A DNA stretch of 64,000 nt from an uncultured Eubacteriales bacterium (GTDB taxonomy: Bacteria > Bacillota > Clostridia > Christensenellales > Aristaeellaceae), in the NCBI GenBank assembly GCA_900315315.1, contig OMYT01000001.1, positions 208,693-272,692 of the forward strand, read 5' to 3'. Positions 1 to 8,119 of the stretch are shown here, piece by piece. Below the pieces are notes generated by a model, which was not told the origin of the DNA, searched no databases, and saw nothing but the letters and a program-made list of their open reading frames with translations. A program made the position numbers and the translations under genes. Numbering within the stretch: the stretch's first letter is position 1; each line of letters begins with the position of its first letter.

Positions 1-2973
1 CCGCCATCCGAAAGGGGTCATTCCGAATATCGACACACACACACTCATCAGCACTTTCCCGAGCGGTGGATGGCTGGTTTCGTATGGTACACTACTTTTC
101 AGGAATTCAAATGCAGTTCTGGCGTGATATATTTCATCAAAGTAAGTACTGTTCCACCAACTCGGCTGTGCCGGCGCGTTCTTCATTTCCTCATTACCGA
201 AATATACCGGCAGTTTTTCCAGTGTATCCTGTTCATCAATCAGGCGACCGGGGTCGGAGAACAGTTCTGAATCTTCAATTGCTCCTTTTCTTCCGATAAT
301 AGAAACCGGTATTGAATTTCCTTCGTCGTCCCTGAACAAAACCTCGTTCAGCGTCAATCCCAGGCTTTGGGCAGACAGCCGTACATACCGTCCGTTCAGA
401 CGGTATATATGATCCAGGTTTGAGTTAAAATATGCTCTTCCGGGACCTGTTTCAATGGATTCAGTCAGGTATTTCCATTTCCAGCATTGACCTTGTTCCA
501 TCTGGGCCCAGTATTCATCTGACCAGTTTTCTCCGTCATCGCTGACCGCAAAGGAAAAATCGTTACGGCTAACCTGGCCGAAGTATAGAACGGAAAACTG
601 TTCCTTGTGTTCTCCCAGGTCAAAGATGACCTCTTCCTCATCGCTGCTCGCGATCCATTCCGTCTGCGGAGCTTTAGTGCTTCCAAGCGTCATCAGACTT
701 ACTGTACTGAATACAATCGTAATCACGGAAAGAATCAGAGTGTCTTTCTTCGTCCAATGCAATTTCCTGTCAGGGTTCCATTTCACCGGAGAACGGACCG
801 CGCCTGCGATCTGCCGCACCGGAAACACAGGGCTCAGAAAGCCGCCTGCTTTCGGTTTTCTTTCCAGCAGCAGTTCAATACTCAGCCATACTGCATATAT
901 CGAGCCGAGTATGTTAATCACGCTGACAATATCCGCCAACCACACGGTGTCCCGGTTCAGATGCCCCATGGAAGAACCCAGCCGGATGCTGTTATCCAGC
1001 ACGATACCTTCATTGATAAACAGGGTTGACGTAAACAGTGTGAAAACATACATGATTCTTCTGTCACCCAGCAATATCCATGCAGCCGCCAAAAGCAAAA
1101 GTGCAGGGAACAGGTAACGTTCGTGCATCTTCACGCCGAAAACATACAGCAGAATATAAAGTAAAGCGCCTAAATAGCTTAGAAGTTCTATTTTCTTTCC
1201 ACGAATCGCCTGGCTCAGAACAATTACGAACGTAAAGCCCATGGCTGTCCCGCCGACGATTGCCCAACTTGCACCGCATACCGCAAAGATGATAAAAGCA
1301 ATTGCAAATGCAATGGAAGCGATGCATTCAACCAGCTTATGCTGTAGATTCTTTGTACGGTACCACCACCAACCGCCGTAGCCTACACAGCATACACCGA
1401 GCAGGATCGGCGCCAAAATATGTGCAGCAGTATCCACCTTCACCCAGTTGCCGCCCAGCAGATAATGGAAGTTTGCCGTATTGACCGTTGCATAGGGATA
1501 AGACCCCAAGGTTTTGGCATACAACTGGATCAGCCAGTCCCATTTCTGATGAATGCTGAACGGAATTACGCCCGCAGCAAGCATCGCAATACCGATACCG
1601 GTGCCGATCAGCATCGGTTTCCGGCTGTTTTTGTCTTTAATCAGCGTTTTGATGATATATGTCAATCCCAACGGGCCAAGCATCAACGCCTGCGGTTTAA
1701 TCAACACACTGAGCATGTACAGAGGAAGCGCCAGGATCCACTTACCTTCAATCGCCAGCAGCGCAACACACATCAGCAGCAGGCACAGCACGCTGTCCAT
1801 CTGCCCCCATGCAGCACTGTTCAGGATATTTGCTGGGTTGAATACAATCAGTGCCAGAACAATCAGCGCGTCATTCTTCCGGAACTGTTTCCGTTTCAGC
1901 AGAATCCTGTACAGCAGCCAGCCAGCGCATAGGTCGCACAGCGAAGGAATCAACCTGAATATGATCCTTGTTGCTTCTTCCCCATATCCGAATGCCCGTG
2001 AGATCAAATGGTTAAAACCAAGCACATAAGTATAAAGCGGCGGATAATCACAGAAATTAGTTGCTTCATAGAATCCGGCCGGTCCAACAGCTGCAAACGT
2101 CTGCCCCCAGCTCAGGAAGCAGTTCACATCTACCATGTATCCGATTATATTGGCGCTCAGCAGGATTCTAAGTGCCATTGAAAGGACCAGGATCAACACA
2201 ACTCCGTATTTCGCCGGTTTTCTGTCCTTCAGCAGTTCTTCAAGACGGTTATTTCCGTGTATCCAGTGAATGGCTGCTGCTGCAGCAACGATGTAAGCAG
2301 CAGTAATAATCAGCAGCCACGGCCATGCCGGTGCAGTTTCTTCGTCTTCTTCCTCGCTATCATCATCGTAATCGTCTGAATAACTGTCTTCCCTGAACCA
2401 GAGATCGGCAACCAGATCCCCGGGGATACTGTCGACTTTTTCCAGACTCAGATTCTTAAAGCTCGCCTTTCCGGTACTCTCCCCGCTGTATCCGCCCAAT
2501 CTGGCGAACACGGTAATCAGGTCCTGTTCCGGTCCGGTCTCTCCGTAATAATCAATGTGTATCCATTCGCCGTCGGTATCGTACAGTTTATCACTGAAAG
2601 CATAAACCCCTTCAATGCTGAGATTCGCACCATGTCCACCCTCAACATCTTCCGCCATGATGTCGCCGCTCAACCGGTACAGCGTATCCGGCTCAACTTC
2701 GACAATCTGGGCATAGCGTGCGTCATTGCTTCCGATATTTTTGATCTCAATTGTTCCCGAATTTGTTTTCGTATCTTTTCCGACGCTGAAAACCGTATAA
2801 CCCGGTTCCAGAATATAGGCGTCTGTATACCAGTAATCGGGATAGCCTTCTCCGTCAAGTTCTGAAAAGTCCCCGTTTTCCAGAAGATTTTCGGCAAGAC
2901 CGAATGCAAAAGGTATCATGATCAGAATGATCAGGATTGCCAGACCCAGTCTAAGTTCTTTATACCGTTCCAA
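1..2973 (-). CDS. Large membrane glycosyltransferase with two GT-C modules, PMT (GT39) type at its C-terminal side; cut by window edge
   Basis: The frame is open for 991 codons and runs off the left edge, so the C-terminus is missing. It starts at a TTG with AAAGGA 10 bases upstream; an in-frame TGA lies just before it. The order is a signal or anchor helix (about residues 6-23), a beta-rich domain, an Asp/Glu-rich linker, and a first polytopic module with a WGQ motif and a DYPP motif as in GT-C enzymes. A second beta-rich discoidin-like stretch follows, and then the protein O-mannosyltransferase signature (DEIYHARTAFEFL followed by SHPPLGK). The family moves sugars from polyprenyl-phosphate carriers onto proteins or glycans outside the membrane; substrate and acceptor cannot be read here. 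It follows yraN after 70 bases and probably ends the rbgA operon. The presence of two GT-C halves is my reading of motifs, not a profile search. Confidence 0.8.
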   Translation of the reverse strand, partial: MERYKELRLGLAILIILIMIPFAFGLAENLLENGDFSELDGEGYPDYWYTDAYILEPGYTVFSVGKDTKTNSGTIEIKNIGSNDARYAQIVEVEPDTLYRLSGDIMAEDVEGGHGANLSIEGVYAFSDKLYDTDGEWIHIDYYGETGPEQDLITVFARLGGYSGESTGKASFKNLSLEKVDSIPGDLVADLWFREDSYSDDYDDDSEEEDEETAPAWPWLLIITAAYIVAAAAAIHWIHGNNRLEELLKDRKPAKYGVVLILVLSMALRILLSANIIGYMVDVNCFLSWGQTFAAVGPAGFYEATNFCDYPPLYTYVLGFNHLISRAFGYGEEATRIIFRLIPSLCDLCAGWLLYRILLKRKQFRKNDALIVLALIVFNPANILNSAAWGQMDSVLCLLLMCVALLAIEGKWILALPLYMLSVLIKPQALMLGPLGLTYIIKTLIKDKNSRKPMLIGTGIGIAMLAAGVIPFSIHQKWDWLIQLYAKTLGSYPYATVNTANFHYLLGGNWVKVDTAAHILAPILLGVCCVGYGGWWWYRTKNLQHKLVECIASIAFAIAFIIFAVCGASWAIVGGTAMGFTFVIVLSQAIRGKKIELLSYLGALLYILLYVFGVKMHERYLFPALLLLAAAWILLGDRRIMYVFTLFTSTLFINEGIVLDNSIRLGSSMGHLNRDTVWLADIVSVINILGSIYAVWLSIELLLERKPKAGGFLSPVFPVRQIAGAVRSPVKWNPDRKLHWTKKDTLILSVITIVFSTVSLMTLGSTKAPQTEWIASSDEEEVIFDLGEHKEQFSVLYFGQVSRNDFSFAVSDDGENWSDEYWAQMEQGQCWKWKYLTESIETGPGRAYFNSNLDHIYRLNGRYVRLSAQSLGLTLNEVLFRDDEGNSIPVSIIGRKGAIEDSELFSDPGRLIDEQDTLEKLPVYFGNEEMKNAPAQPSWWNSTYFDEIYHARTAFEFLKSSVPYETSHPPLGKVLMSVCVSIFGMTPFGWR

Positions 2974-3043
2974 TGATCATAAATCCTTTCACCCTATTAT
3001 CTCGGCCTGAAACAGGAGCCGGCAGTAATCGGAATTATCCCGA

Positions 3044-3412
3044 TTATCTGTAAAAAACTCCCCCGGGCTGAAATGCGTTCGGTACATATAGTATTCCATC
3101 CGGCCTGACTTCAACAATATCATATCTGACCGCCCGGTTTTTCCACCCTTTTCTTAAAAGGTACAGGACCGACGCATTCGTAATCCGCCGCTGCTTCCTC
3201 TTGTCTACAGCCATAATCCCGATCCCTGCGTCTGCGCGAAGTCTTGTCTTTACTTCCACAAAAACAACTGTCTCCCCGTCCAGCATAATCAGATCTATCT
3301 CTCCGGCCTTGGTGCGGCATCTCTGCTCAATTACTTTCATGCCGTATTTCCTGATCAGCCATTCGGCAGCCTGCTGTTCTCCGCTGATGCCTGTTTCATA
3401 CGTCTGTTTCAT
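3044..3412 (-). CDS. yraN: YraN family protein (UPF0102), predicted nuclease fold
   Basis: A 122-residue protein of normal family length with the restriction-endonuclease-like core: GEID (residues 37-40), then FVEVKT (51-56), giving the acidic residues and lysine (E38, D40, E53, K55) typical of this fold. Its cellular role is not established; some relatives act in DNA processing. The ATG overlaps the end of rnhB by four bases (ATGA), so the two are translationally coupled. The rnhB-yraN order is common in Firmicutes. Confidence 0.9.
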   Translation of the reverse strand: MKQTYETGISGEQQAAEWLIRKYGMKVIEQRCRTKAGEIDLIMLDGETVVFVEVKTRLRADAGIGIMAVDKRKQRRITNASVLYLLRKGWKNRAVRYDIVEVRPDGILYVPNAFQPGGVFYR

Positions 3413-4020
3413 ATAAAATGACCGATAAAGCTTCTTCTGTGAATCGGGCAGGGGCCGATCCGTTTCAGCGCTTCAATATGTTCTTTCGTCCCGTATCCTT
3501 TATTTCGTGCAAACCCATATTCGGGATACAAACGGTCCATTTCAATCATTTGGCGGTCTCTCGTGACTTTTGCGACGATGCTTGCCGCCGCAATGCTGTA
3601 CGATGAGGCATCCCCCTTAATGACCGCTATCTCCTGACCGTTCAGCCCGAGCTTTGTAACAGCATCGATCAGGAACACGTCTGCCGGCACCTGTGCCGCT
3701 GCTTCTCTCATGGCTTTACGTGTCGCCTCCAGTATATTAATCCGATCGATTTCTTCCGGTGTTACTTCACCGATCCCGATATACAGCGCGTGCTTCAGAA
3801 TCTCGTCAAACACTTTTTCCCTGCGGGTCTCGCTTATTTTCTTACTATCATCGACCCAAAGAATGGCGGGTTCTTCCGGCATTACAACGCAAGCCGTCAC
3901 TACATTGCCTGCCAGCGGACCACGCCCGACTTCATCCATTCCGGCAATTACGCAGCACCCGGAGCGATATCGCCTGTCAAATTCCATCAATTCCCGAACC
4001 CGTTCTTCTCTGTTAATCAT
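3409..4020 (-). CDS. rnhB: Ribonuclease HII
   Basis: Cleaves the RNA strand of RNA-DNA hybrids and single ribonucleotides in DNA, starting ribonucleotide excision repair in the cytoplasm. The 203 residues show the family core: AGMDEVGRGPLAG with the metal-binding D29 and E30, DDSKK near residue 57, and a third acidic residue in LIDA (D119). Length is normal. The gene overlaps rbgA by eight bases upstream and yraN by four bases downstream, which supports one transcript from the promoter ahead of rbgA. Confidence 0.96.
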   Translation of the reverse strand: MINREERVRELMEFDRRYRSGCCVIAGMDEVGRGPLAGNVVTACVVMPEEPAILWVDDSKKISETRREKVFDEILKHALYIGIGEVTPEEIDRINILEATRKAMREAAAQVPADVFLIDAVTKLGLNGQEIAVIKGDASSYSIAAASIVAKVTRDRQMIEMDRLYPEYGFARNKGYGTKEHIEALKRIGPCPIHRRSFIGHFI

Positions 4021-4879
4021 TCATTCCCTCCGGACATTCCATTGTGATCCTCCCCAGCTTACCGCCACGGAACTCGTCCATTACCACAGAGCAGCACCGG
4101 TCATAATCATACTGGTTTCCTTTCAGCAGCCATCCGCGGCCCCTGCATACTTCGTCAAGCAGTTCTATTCCTTTCAGGTCCGTATCCTGAATATGGAAGC
4201 GTTCCTTTACCCTGTCCGGAATAATCAAGCAGAGATCCTCCAGCAGGCTGATAGTAAGATCGTACAGGTCAATCACATCGTCCTTGATGGAGCCGATGTA
4301 GCACAGCCTTCTGGCCGCATCCTGATCCTCAAGCCTCGGCCACAGGAGACCGGGCGTGTCCAAAAGTTCAAGATAAGGGGAAACTTTAACCCATTGATTG
4401 CTTCTCGTTACACCGGGCTTGTCGCCAATCCGGGAGACGTTCCTTCCGTACAGGTGATTGATCAGTGTGCTTTTCCCGACGTTCGGGATCCCGACAATCA
4501 TTGCTTTTACAGTCTTTCTGACGCCTTTATCCAGCGCCTTTTCAACAATTTCTTTGGTCGCTTTGTCAATCAGACTGATGATCTCTTTGCTTTTCAGCCT
4601 GGCCGCGTTCATCAGGTAAGCTTCAATCCCTTCATCCCGAAAAGCGCTGATCCATTTTGCTGAAACAGCCGGATCCGCAAGATCACATTTATTCAGGAAA
4701 AGCATGTGCCGCTTTCCGGCTGCCAAAGCAGTCAGTTCGGGATTGCGGCTGGAATACGGAAGTCTGGCGTCACAGATCTCCATGATCAGATCAATCCGCC
4801 TGATCTGGTCCTGCAGTTGCCGCCGGGTTTTTGCCATATGTCCGGGATACCAGTTGATTTTTTTCCGGCTTTCGCTCAT
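4013..4879 (-). CDS. rbgA: Ribosome biogenesis GTPase RbgA (YlqF)
   Basis: A circularly permuted GTPase that acts late in 50S subunit assembly. The permuted motif order is visible: NKCD (G4) first, then GIPNVGKST (G1), then DTPG (G3). The N-terminus NWYPGHMAK is typical. I start at the ATG preceded by AAGGA with six bases of spacing, giving 288 residues. The frame stays open 15 codons further upstream, but those codons resemble leader sequence. A promoter lies just upstream, so this is probably the first gene of the rbgA-rnhB-yraN-glycosyltransferase operon. Confidence 0.95.
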   Translation of the reverse strand: MSESRKKINWYPGHMAKTRRQLQDQIRRIDLIMEICDARLPYSSRNPELTALAAGKRHMLFLNKCDLADPAVSAKWISAFRDEGIEAYLMNAARLKSKEIISLIDKATKEIVEKALDKGVRKTVKAMIVGIPNVGKSTLINHLYGRNVSRIGDKPGVTRSNQWVKVSPYLELLDTPGLLWPRLEDQDAARRLCYIGSIKDDVIDLYDLTISLLEDLCLIIPDRVKERFHIQDTDLKGIELLDEVCRGRGWLLKGNQYDYDRCCSVVMDEFRGGKLGRITMECPEGMND

Positions 4880-4913
4880 ATCGCTTCCTTCAATCAAAAA
4901 AAATTCCTTCATT

Positions 4914-4942
4914 AATATATGCAAAACTCAAATAAGAGTCAA
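4914..4942 (-). promoter_or_regulatory. Sigma-A-type promoter of the rbgA operon
   Basis: On the minus strand TTGACT (4937-4942) and TATATT (4914-4919) are separated by 17 bases, and the -10 lies about 35 bases before the rbgA start. Both boxes are close to consensus. Confidence 0.7.
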
Positions 4943-5020
4943 GGCGAACAAAACGAGTTTTTTTAGAAATGGATACAGGCATCAATCCAGGATTTCTCAA
5001 AGCACGTATATCACTGCCGG

Positions 5021-5701
5021 TTACAGTCTTTTTGAACCCATCGTAAGAACGTTTTCATTCATTTCCTTTTTTCCGTCCGGTTCGATTTTGTTTTCTTCCT
5101 TCCTGTGAAATTCAAACTCATAGTGACGCTCTCCATAGGAATCAAGCCATTTGCAGAGAGTCTCTTCAAATGCTGTCTGTGTATCTGCCCATACCTTTTC
5201 CACATGTTTGGGATCTGTCAGATATTGATCCCTGCATTTCTGCTTCTGTTCGTTCAGAAGTGTTTCTGTGCTTTTGTCAATCGCATGACTGAAAAAGTCC
5301 TGCCTTTTGACTTCGATTGCTTCGATTCCGTCGTTCAGAATCACCGGATCCGGCAGGTAAAAAAGGATCCGGTCACTGTCCGGCATCAGGACAACTTCAT
5401 TCAGGTCAATCCCGAGGCTGGCTTTATATTTATATCTGATGGTTGTTTTTCCGACTGTTCCGAGAATGATCACATCCGTTTTTGCTTCAAGAATCCCGTC
5501 TTCTTCAACGGTCGTCACCTCAAGGCGCTGGCTTGATTCCAGTTTCTGCTTAAGAATCCTGCTCTGTGTGCTGATTTCTCCTGTAATACCGGGCAGGATA
5601 AGCTGAAAAAGCTGTCCGGCAAAGGGCAACAGAAGGATCACCAGAATCACGATGAGCGCTTTTGAAACAATCGACGCAAACCATTTGCCGGTTTTCTTCA
5701 T
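5021..5701 (-). CDS. DUF4230 family membrane-anchored protein
   Basis: 226 residues with one N-terminal membrane helix (about 13-35) followed by an extracytoplasmic domain. Features that fit DUF4230 are the RLEVTTVEEDG stretch, a glycine/threonine strand (GTVGKTTIRYKYKASLGIDL), and a helical C-terminal part ending in a charged tail. The function of the family is unknown. The gene is last in a tight run with the small membrane protein (nine bases upstream), the phosphohexomutase and the DUF2461 gene. No clear terminator follows. Confidence 0.7.
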   Translation of the reverse strand: MKKTGKWFASIVSKALIVILVILLLPFAGQLFQLILPGITGEISTQSRILKQKLESSQRLEVTTVEEDGILEAKTDVIILGTVGKTTIRYKYKASLGIDLNEVVLMPDSDRILFYLPDPVILNDGIEAIEVKRQDFFSHAIDKSTETLLNEQKQKCRDQYLTDPKHVEKVWADTQTAFEETLCKWLDSYGERHYEFEFHRKEENKIEPDGKKEMNENVLTMGSKRL

Positions 5702-5710
5702 CCTTCAACC

Positions 5711-5863
5711 TCATCTAACCGTAAGCATCGCCAGGATCCGCATCAACACTTCCGTGATAAACAGGTACACGACAGTCAGGATTCCGATTACCATGAAGAT
5801 TTTAGCCCAGACAGACATTCGTCCGGAATGTCTGTGCCTGTTTTCTCCGTTCGGCTCCCTCAT
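5711..5863 (-). CDS. Small single-helix membrane protein (50 residues)
   Basis: An ATG with GGGAG eight bases upstream opens a 50-codon frame ending in TGA. The first 20 residues are polar and basic. They are followed by one hydrophobic helix (about 21-38, IFMVIGILTVVYLF core) and a short tail, predicting a single-pass protein with the N-terminus inside. It sits 14 bases after the phosphohexomutase stop and nine bases before the DUF4230 gene, so it is placed like a real operon member. I know no family for it; a membrane partner of the DUF4230 protein is possible. Confidence 0.6.
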   Translation of the reverse strand: MREPNGENRHRHSGRMSVWAKIFMVIGILTVVYLFITEVLMRILAMLTVR

Positions 5864-5877
5864 GATTTCTTCTCCCG

Positions 5878-7392
5878 TTATTCTTCGCCTGCCGCCTGTT
5901 TCAGCGGAGTCAGATCAATCCCACAGCATTCCCTGATTACGTCATAGAGTTTTTTCAGGATTTCCCGAACGCCGCCCCTGATATCACTTTCCGCGTTCAG
6001 CGGCATAACAGGATCATGTACACTCAAACGGAGAAGGAACCAGCCGGCGTCCTTCGTTCCGTCAATGTCAAAGCTTATCCGGATTCCTTCCCGGTTGTCC
6101 GGTGCGATATGCCAGTCCGGATCCGCAGTTGCATGCTCCGTTACCAGTGCAATTGTTTTCTCACCAACTGCCCTGAATTCCTTTTCCGTAATATTCAGGC
6201 GGATTTCGGCACTCTCAGCAGGTTCATTCAGATCTTCGATCATACTACCCAGTCGTTTGCCCTGCTGTTTCATCTGCATAGCGCGGATAATCAGCACGGT
6301 AACCAGATACATTCCGTCATCCAGGAAATGGTTTTCACGCAGGGCTGCATGCCCGCTGGTTTCGATCGCAAGCGGGCACCTTTCGCCTTCCCTGTTCAGC
6401 CGCACTGCTTCATCAATCACATTGCGGTATCCCCGCTTGAAACGATAGTGCTTTCCGCCGCAATGACTGATAAATTCTGCCAGTCCTGCGGAAGTAACAC
6501 TGTCTGTAACAATCGTCTGCCCCGGCTCCTCTTCCAGCAGAATCGCACTGATCAGAGCAATCAGGCGGTTTCGGTTGATTGCTTTGCCGTCTCCATCCAC
6601 GATCGCGGCACGGTCGCAGTCTGCATCAAAAATCACACCTACATCGGCGCCTGATTCCAGAACCGCTTTCTGTATCGATTTCATGGCGTCCTGATTCTCC
6701 GGATTCGGGATATGATTCGGAAAATAACCATCCGGATTCAGAAACTGGCTGCCTTTCGTGGAAGCGCCCATGGACTCCATCAGATCAGCATAAAATCCTC
6801 CGGCTCCGTTTCCTGCATCCACAGCAACCTGCAAGCCTTTCAGAGGTTTTTCATCTGTTGTCCCGAGTCCCTTCCGAATCCTGTCTGCCAATTGTTTCAT
6901 ATATACAGGCAGGAACGGCGTTTGCCTGATACTTCCGTTCTCCTGCGGGTCTTCTGCCTGCATAGCCTGCGCTTTTGTTAAAAGATCCGCTACTTCTTTC
7001 CCTTCCAATCCGCCCTTGTTCGTAAAGAATTTCAGGCCGTTCTTGTTCCATGGATGATGACTTGCCGTAATCATGATTGCGCCGTCTGTCAAAAAACCTT
7101 CAGTGATCGTGCTCATGAACATGGCGGGTGTTGTACACATACCGAAATCGATCGCTTTTGCTCCTGCGGTCGCAATTCCTTCCGCTGCCGCTTTCAGCAG
7201 TGCAGGTCCGGAAATACGGCTGTCACGGCCGAGAGAAATTGTAATATCCTCTGCTCTTTTACCTTTGTCGACACATAATTTTTTTACAAATGCCGTTCCC
7301 AAGGCTTTCGCAATGTCTTCCGTCAGTACAGTACCTTCCCCGACAGCTGTTCCGCGAACATCCGACCCGCTTTTTAACATCAACCAATCCAT
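5878..7392 (-). CDS. Phosphoglucomutase/phosphomannomutase family enzyme
   Basis: Alpha-D-phosphohexomutase, 504 residues. The phosphoserine loop ITASHHPWNKNG (Ser111) and the metal loop FDADCDR are both present, followed by a sugar-binding ETSGHAALRENHFLDDG segment. Such enzymes interconvert sugar 1- and 6-phosphates for wall precursor or storage sugar metabolism; whether the substrate is glucose or mannose cannot be decided from sequence. A strong GGAGA ribosome binding site precedes the ATG. It lies six bases after the DUF2461 gene in the same operon. Confidence 0.88.
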   Translation of the reverse strand: MDWLMLKSGSDVRGTAVGEGTVLTEDIAKALGTAFVKKLCVDKGKRAEDITISLGRDSRISGPALLKAAAEGIATAGAKAIDFGMCTTPAMFMSTITEGFLTDGAIMITASHHPWNKNGLKFFTNKGGLEGKEVADLLTKAQAMQAEDPQENGSIRQTPFLPVYMKQLADRIRKGLGTTDEKPLKGLQVAVDAGNGAGGFYADLMESMGASTKGSQFLNPDGYFPNHIPNPENQDAMKSIQKAVLESGADVGVIFDADCDRAAIVDGDGKAINRNRLIALISAILLEEEPGQTIVTDSVTSAGLAEFISHCGGKHYRFKRGYRNVIDEAVRLNREGERCPLAIETSGHAALRENHFLDDGMYLVTVLIIRAMQMKQQGKRLGSMIEDLNEPAESAEIRLNITEKEFRAVGEKTIALVTEHATADPDWHIAPDNREGIRISFDIDGTKDAGWFLLRLSVHDPVMPLNAESDIRGGVREILKKLYDVIRECCGIDLTPLKQAAGEE

Positions 7393-7398
7393 TTCTCC

Positions 7399-8094
7399 TC
7401 ATCCCTTTCCTGTTTGCTGTATTTCATCTGTGTATCCCCGCAGAAGGTGATACAGCGGTGCAAGTGCCGTGAAATCCTTTTGAACTTCTTTTATAACCTT
7501 TTCTGAAAAAGCTTTTTCGTATACAGGGTCAATTTTGCTGATATACAATTCCCTGGCGCTGTAAATCTGCCTGAGCCGGAGCGGTATTTCCGGAGGAATC
7601 TCAATTTTTTTGTAGAAAGCACCACCGACTGCAAGTTTTCTTTTCCCGAGGTTCATGTCGTCCAGAAGCGCCAGAATTCCGTTTGGGTTTGCCCGGATCT
7701 TTTTCCGCATGAGGTCAAACAGCTCTCTGTTCTCACCCCATACGCCCATTCCCCAGCTGAGTCTGTCCGGTCCGAACTCAAACCAGTACATCACGGATTT
7801 TTCCCTCGGTTCCGCCTGTCGCCGGAAGAGCAGCCAGTGATGGTCCCTGTATGGGCTTTTGTCCCGTGAAAACCTTGTATCCCGATGAATTCTGGAAAGG
7901 CATTTATGCGGCCGAATCTCCATCAACGGATCAATCTGCTGCATCGCCGGTCCAAGATCTTCGATGAATTCATAAAAAGGCTTCTGAACCGTTTCCACAT
8001 ACCGGTCATGGTTAGCATGAAAATATTCCGTATTGTTATGAAACTTCAGATCCAGGAAAAACCGGACTGTTTCATCTGTAAAACCGGTAAACAT
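7399..8094 (-). CDS. DUF2461 family protein
   Basis: 231 residues that match the DUF2461 (TIGR02453) pattern: an FLDLKFHNNTEYFHANHDRY-like start, then the SRIHRDTRFSRDKSPYRDH block. The function of the family is unknown. It is 25 bases downstream of the GH3 gene and six bases upstream of the phosphohexomutase, so it may be cotranscribed with both. Confidence 0.85.
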   Translation of the reverse strand: MFTGFTDETVRFFLDLKFHNNTEYFHANHDRYVETVQKPFYEFIEDLGPAMQQIDPLMEIRPHKCLSRIHRDTRFSRDKSPYRDHHWLLFRRQAEPREKSVMYWFEFGPDRLSWGMGVWGENRELFDLMRKKIRANPNGILALLDDMNLGKRKLAVGGAFYKKIEIPPEIPLRLRQIYSARELYISKIDPVYEKAFSEKVIKEVQKDFTALAPLYHLLRGYTDEIQQTGKG

Positions 8095-8119
8095 TTAGCC
8101 TCCAAAAACCGACTTCGGT

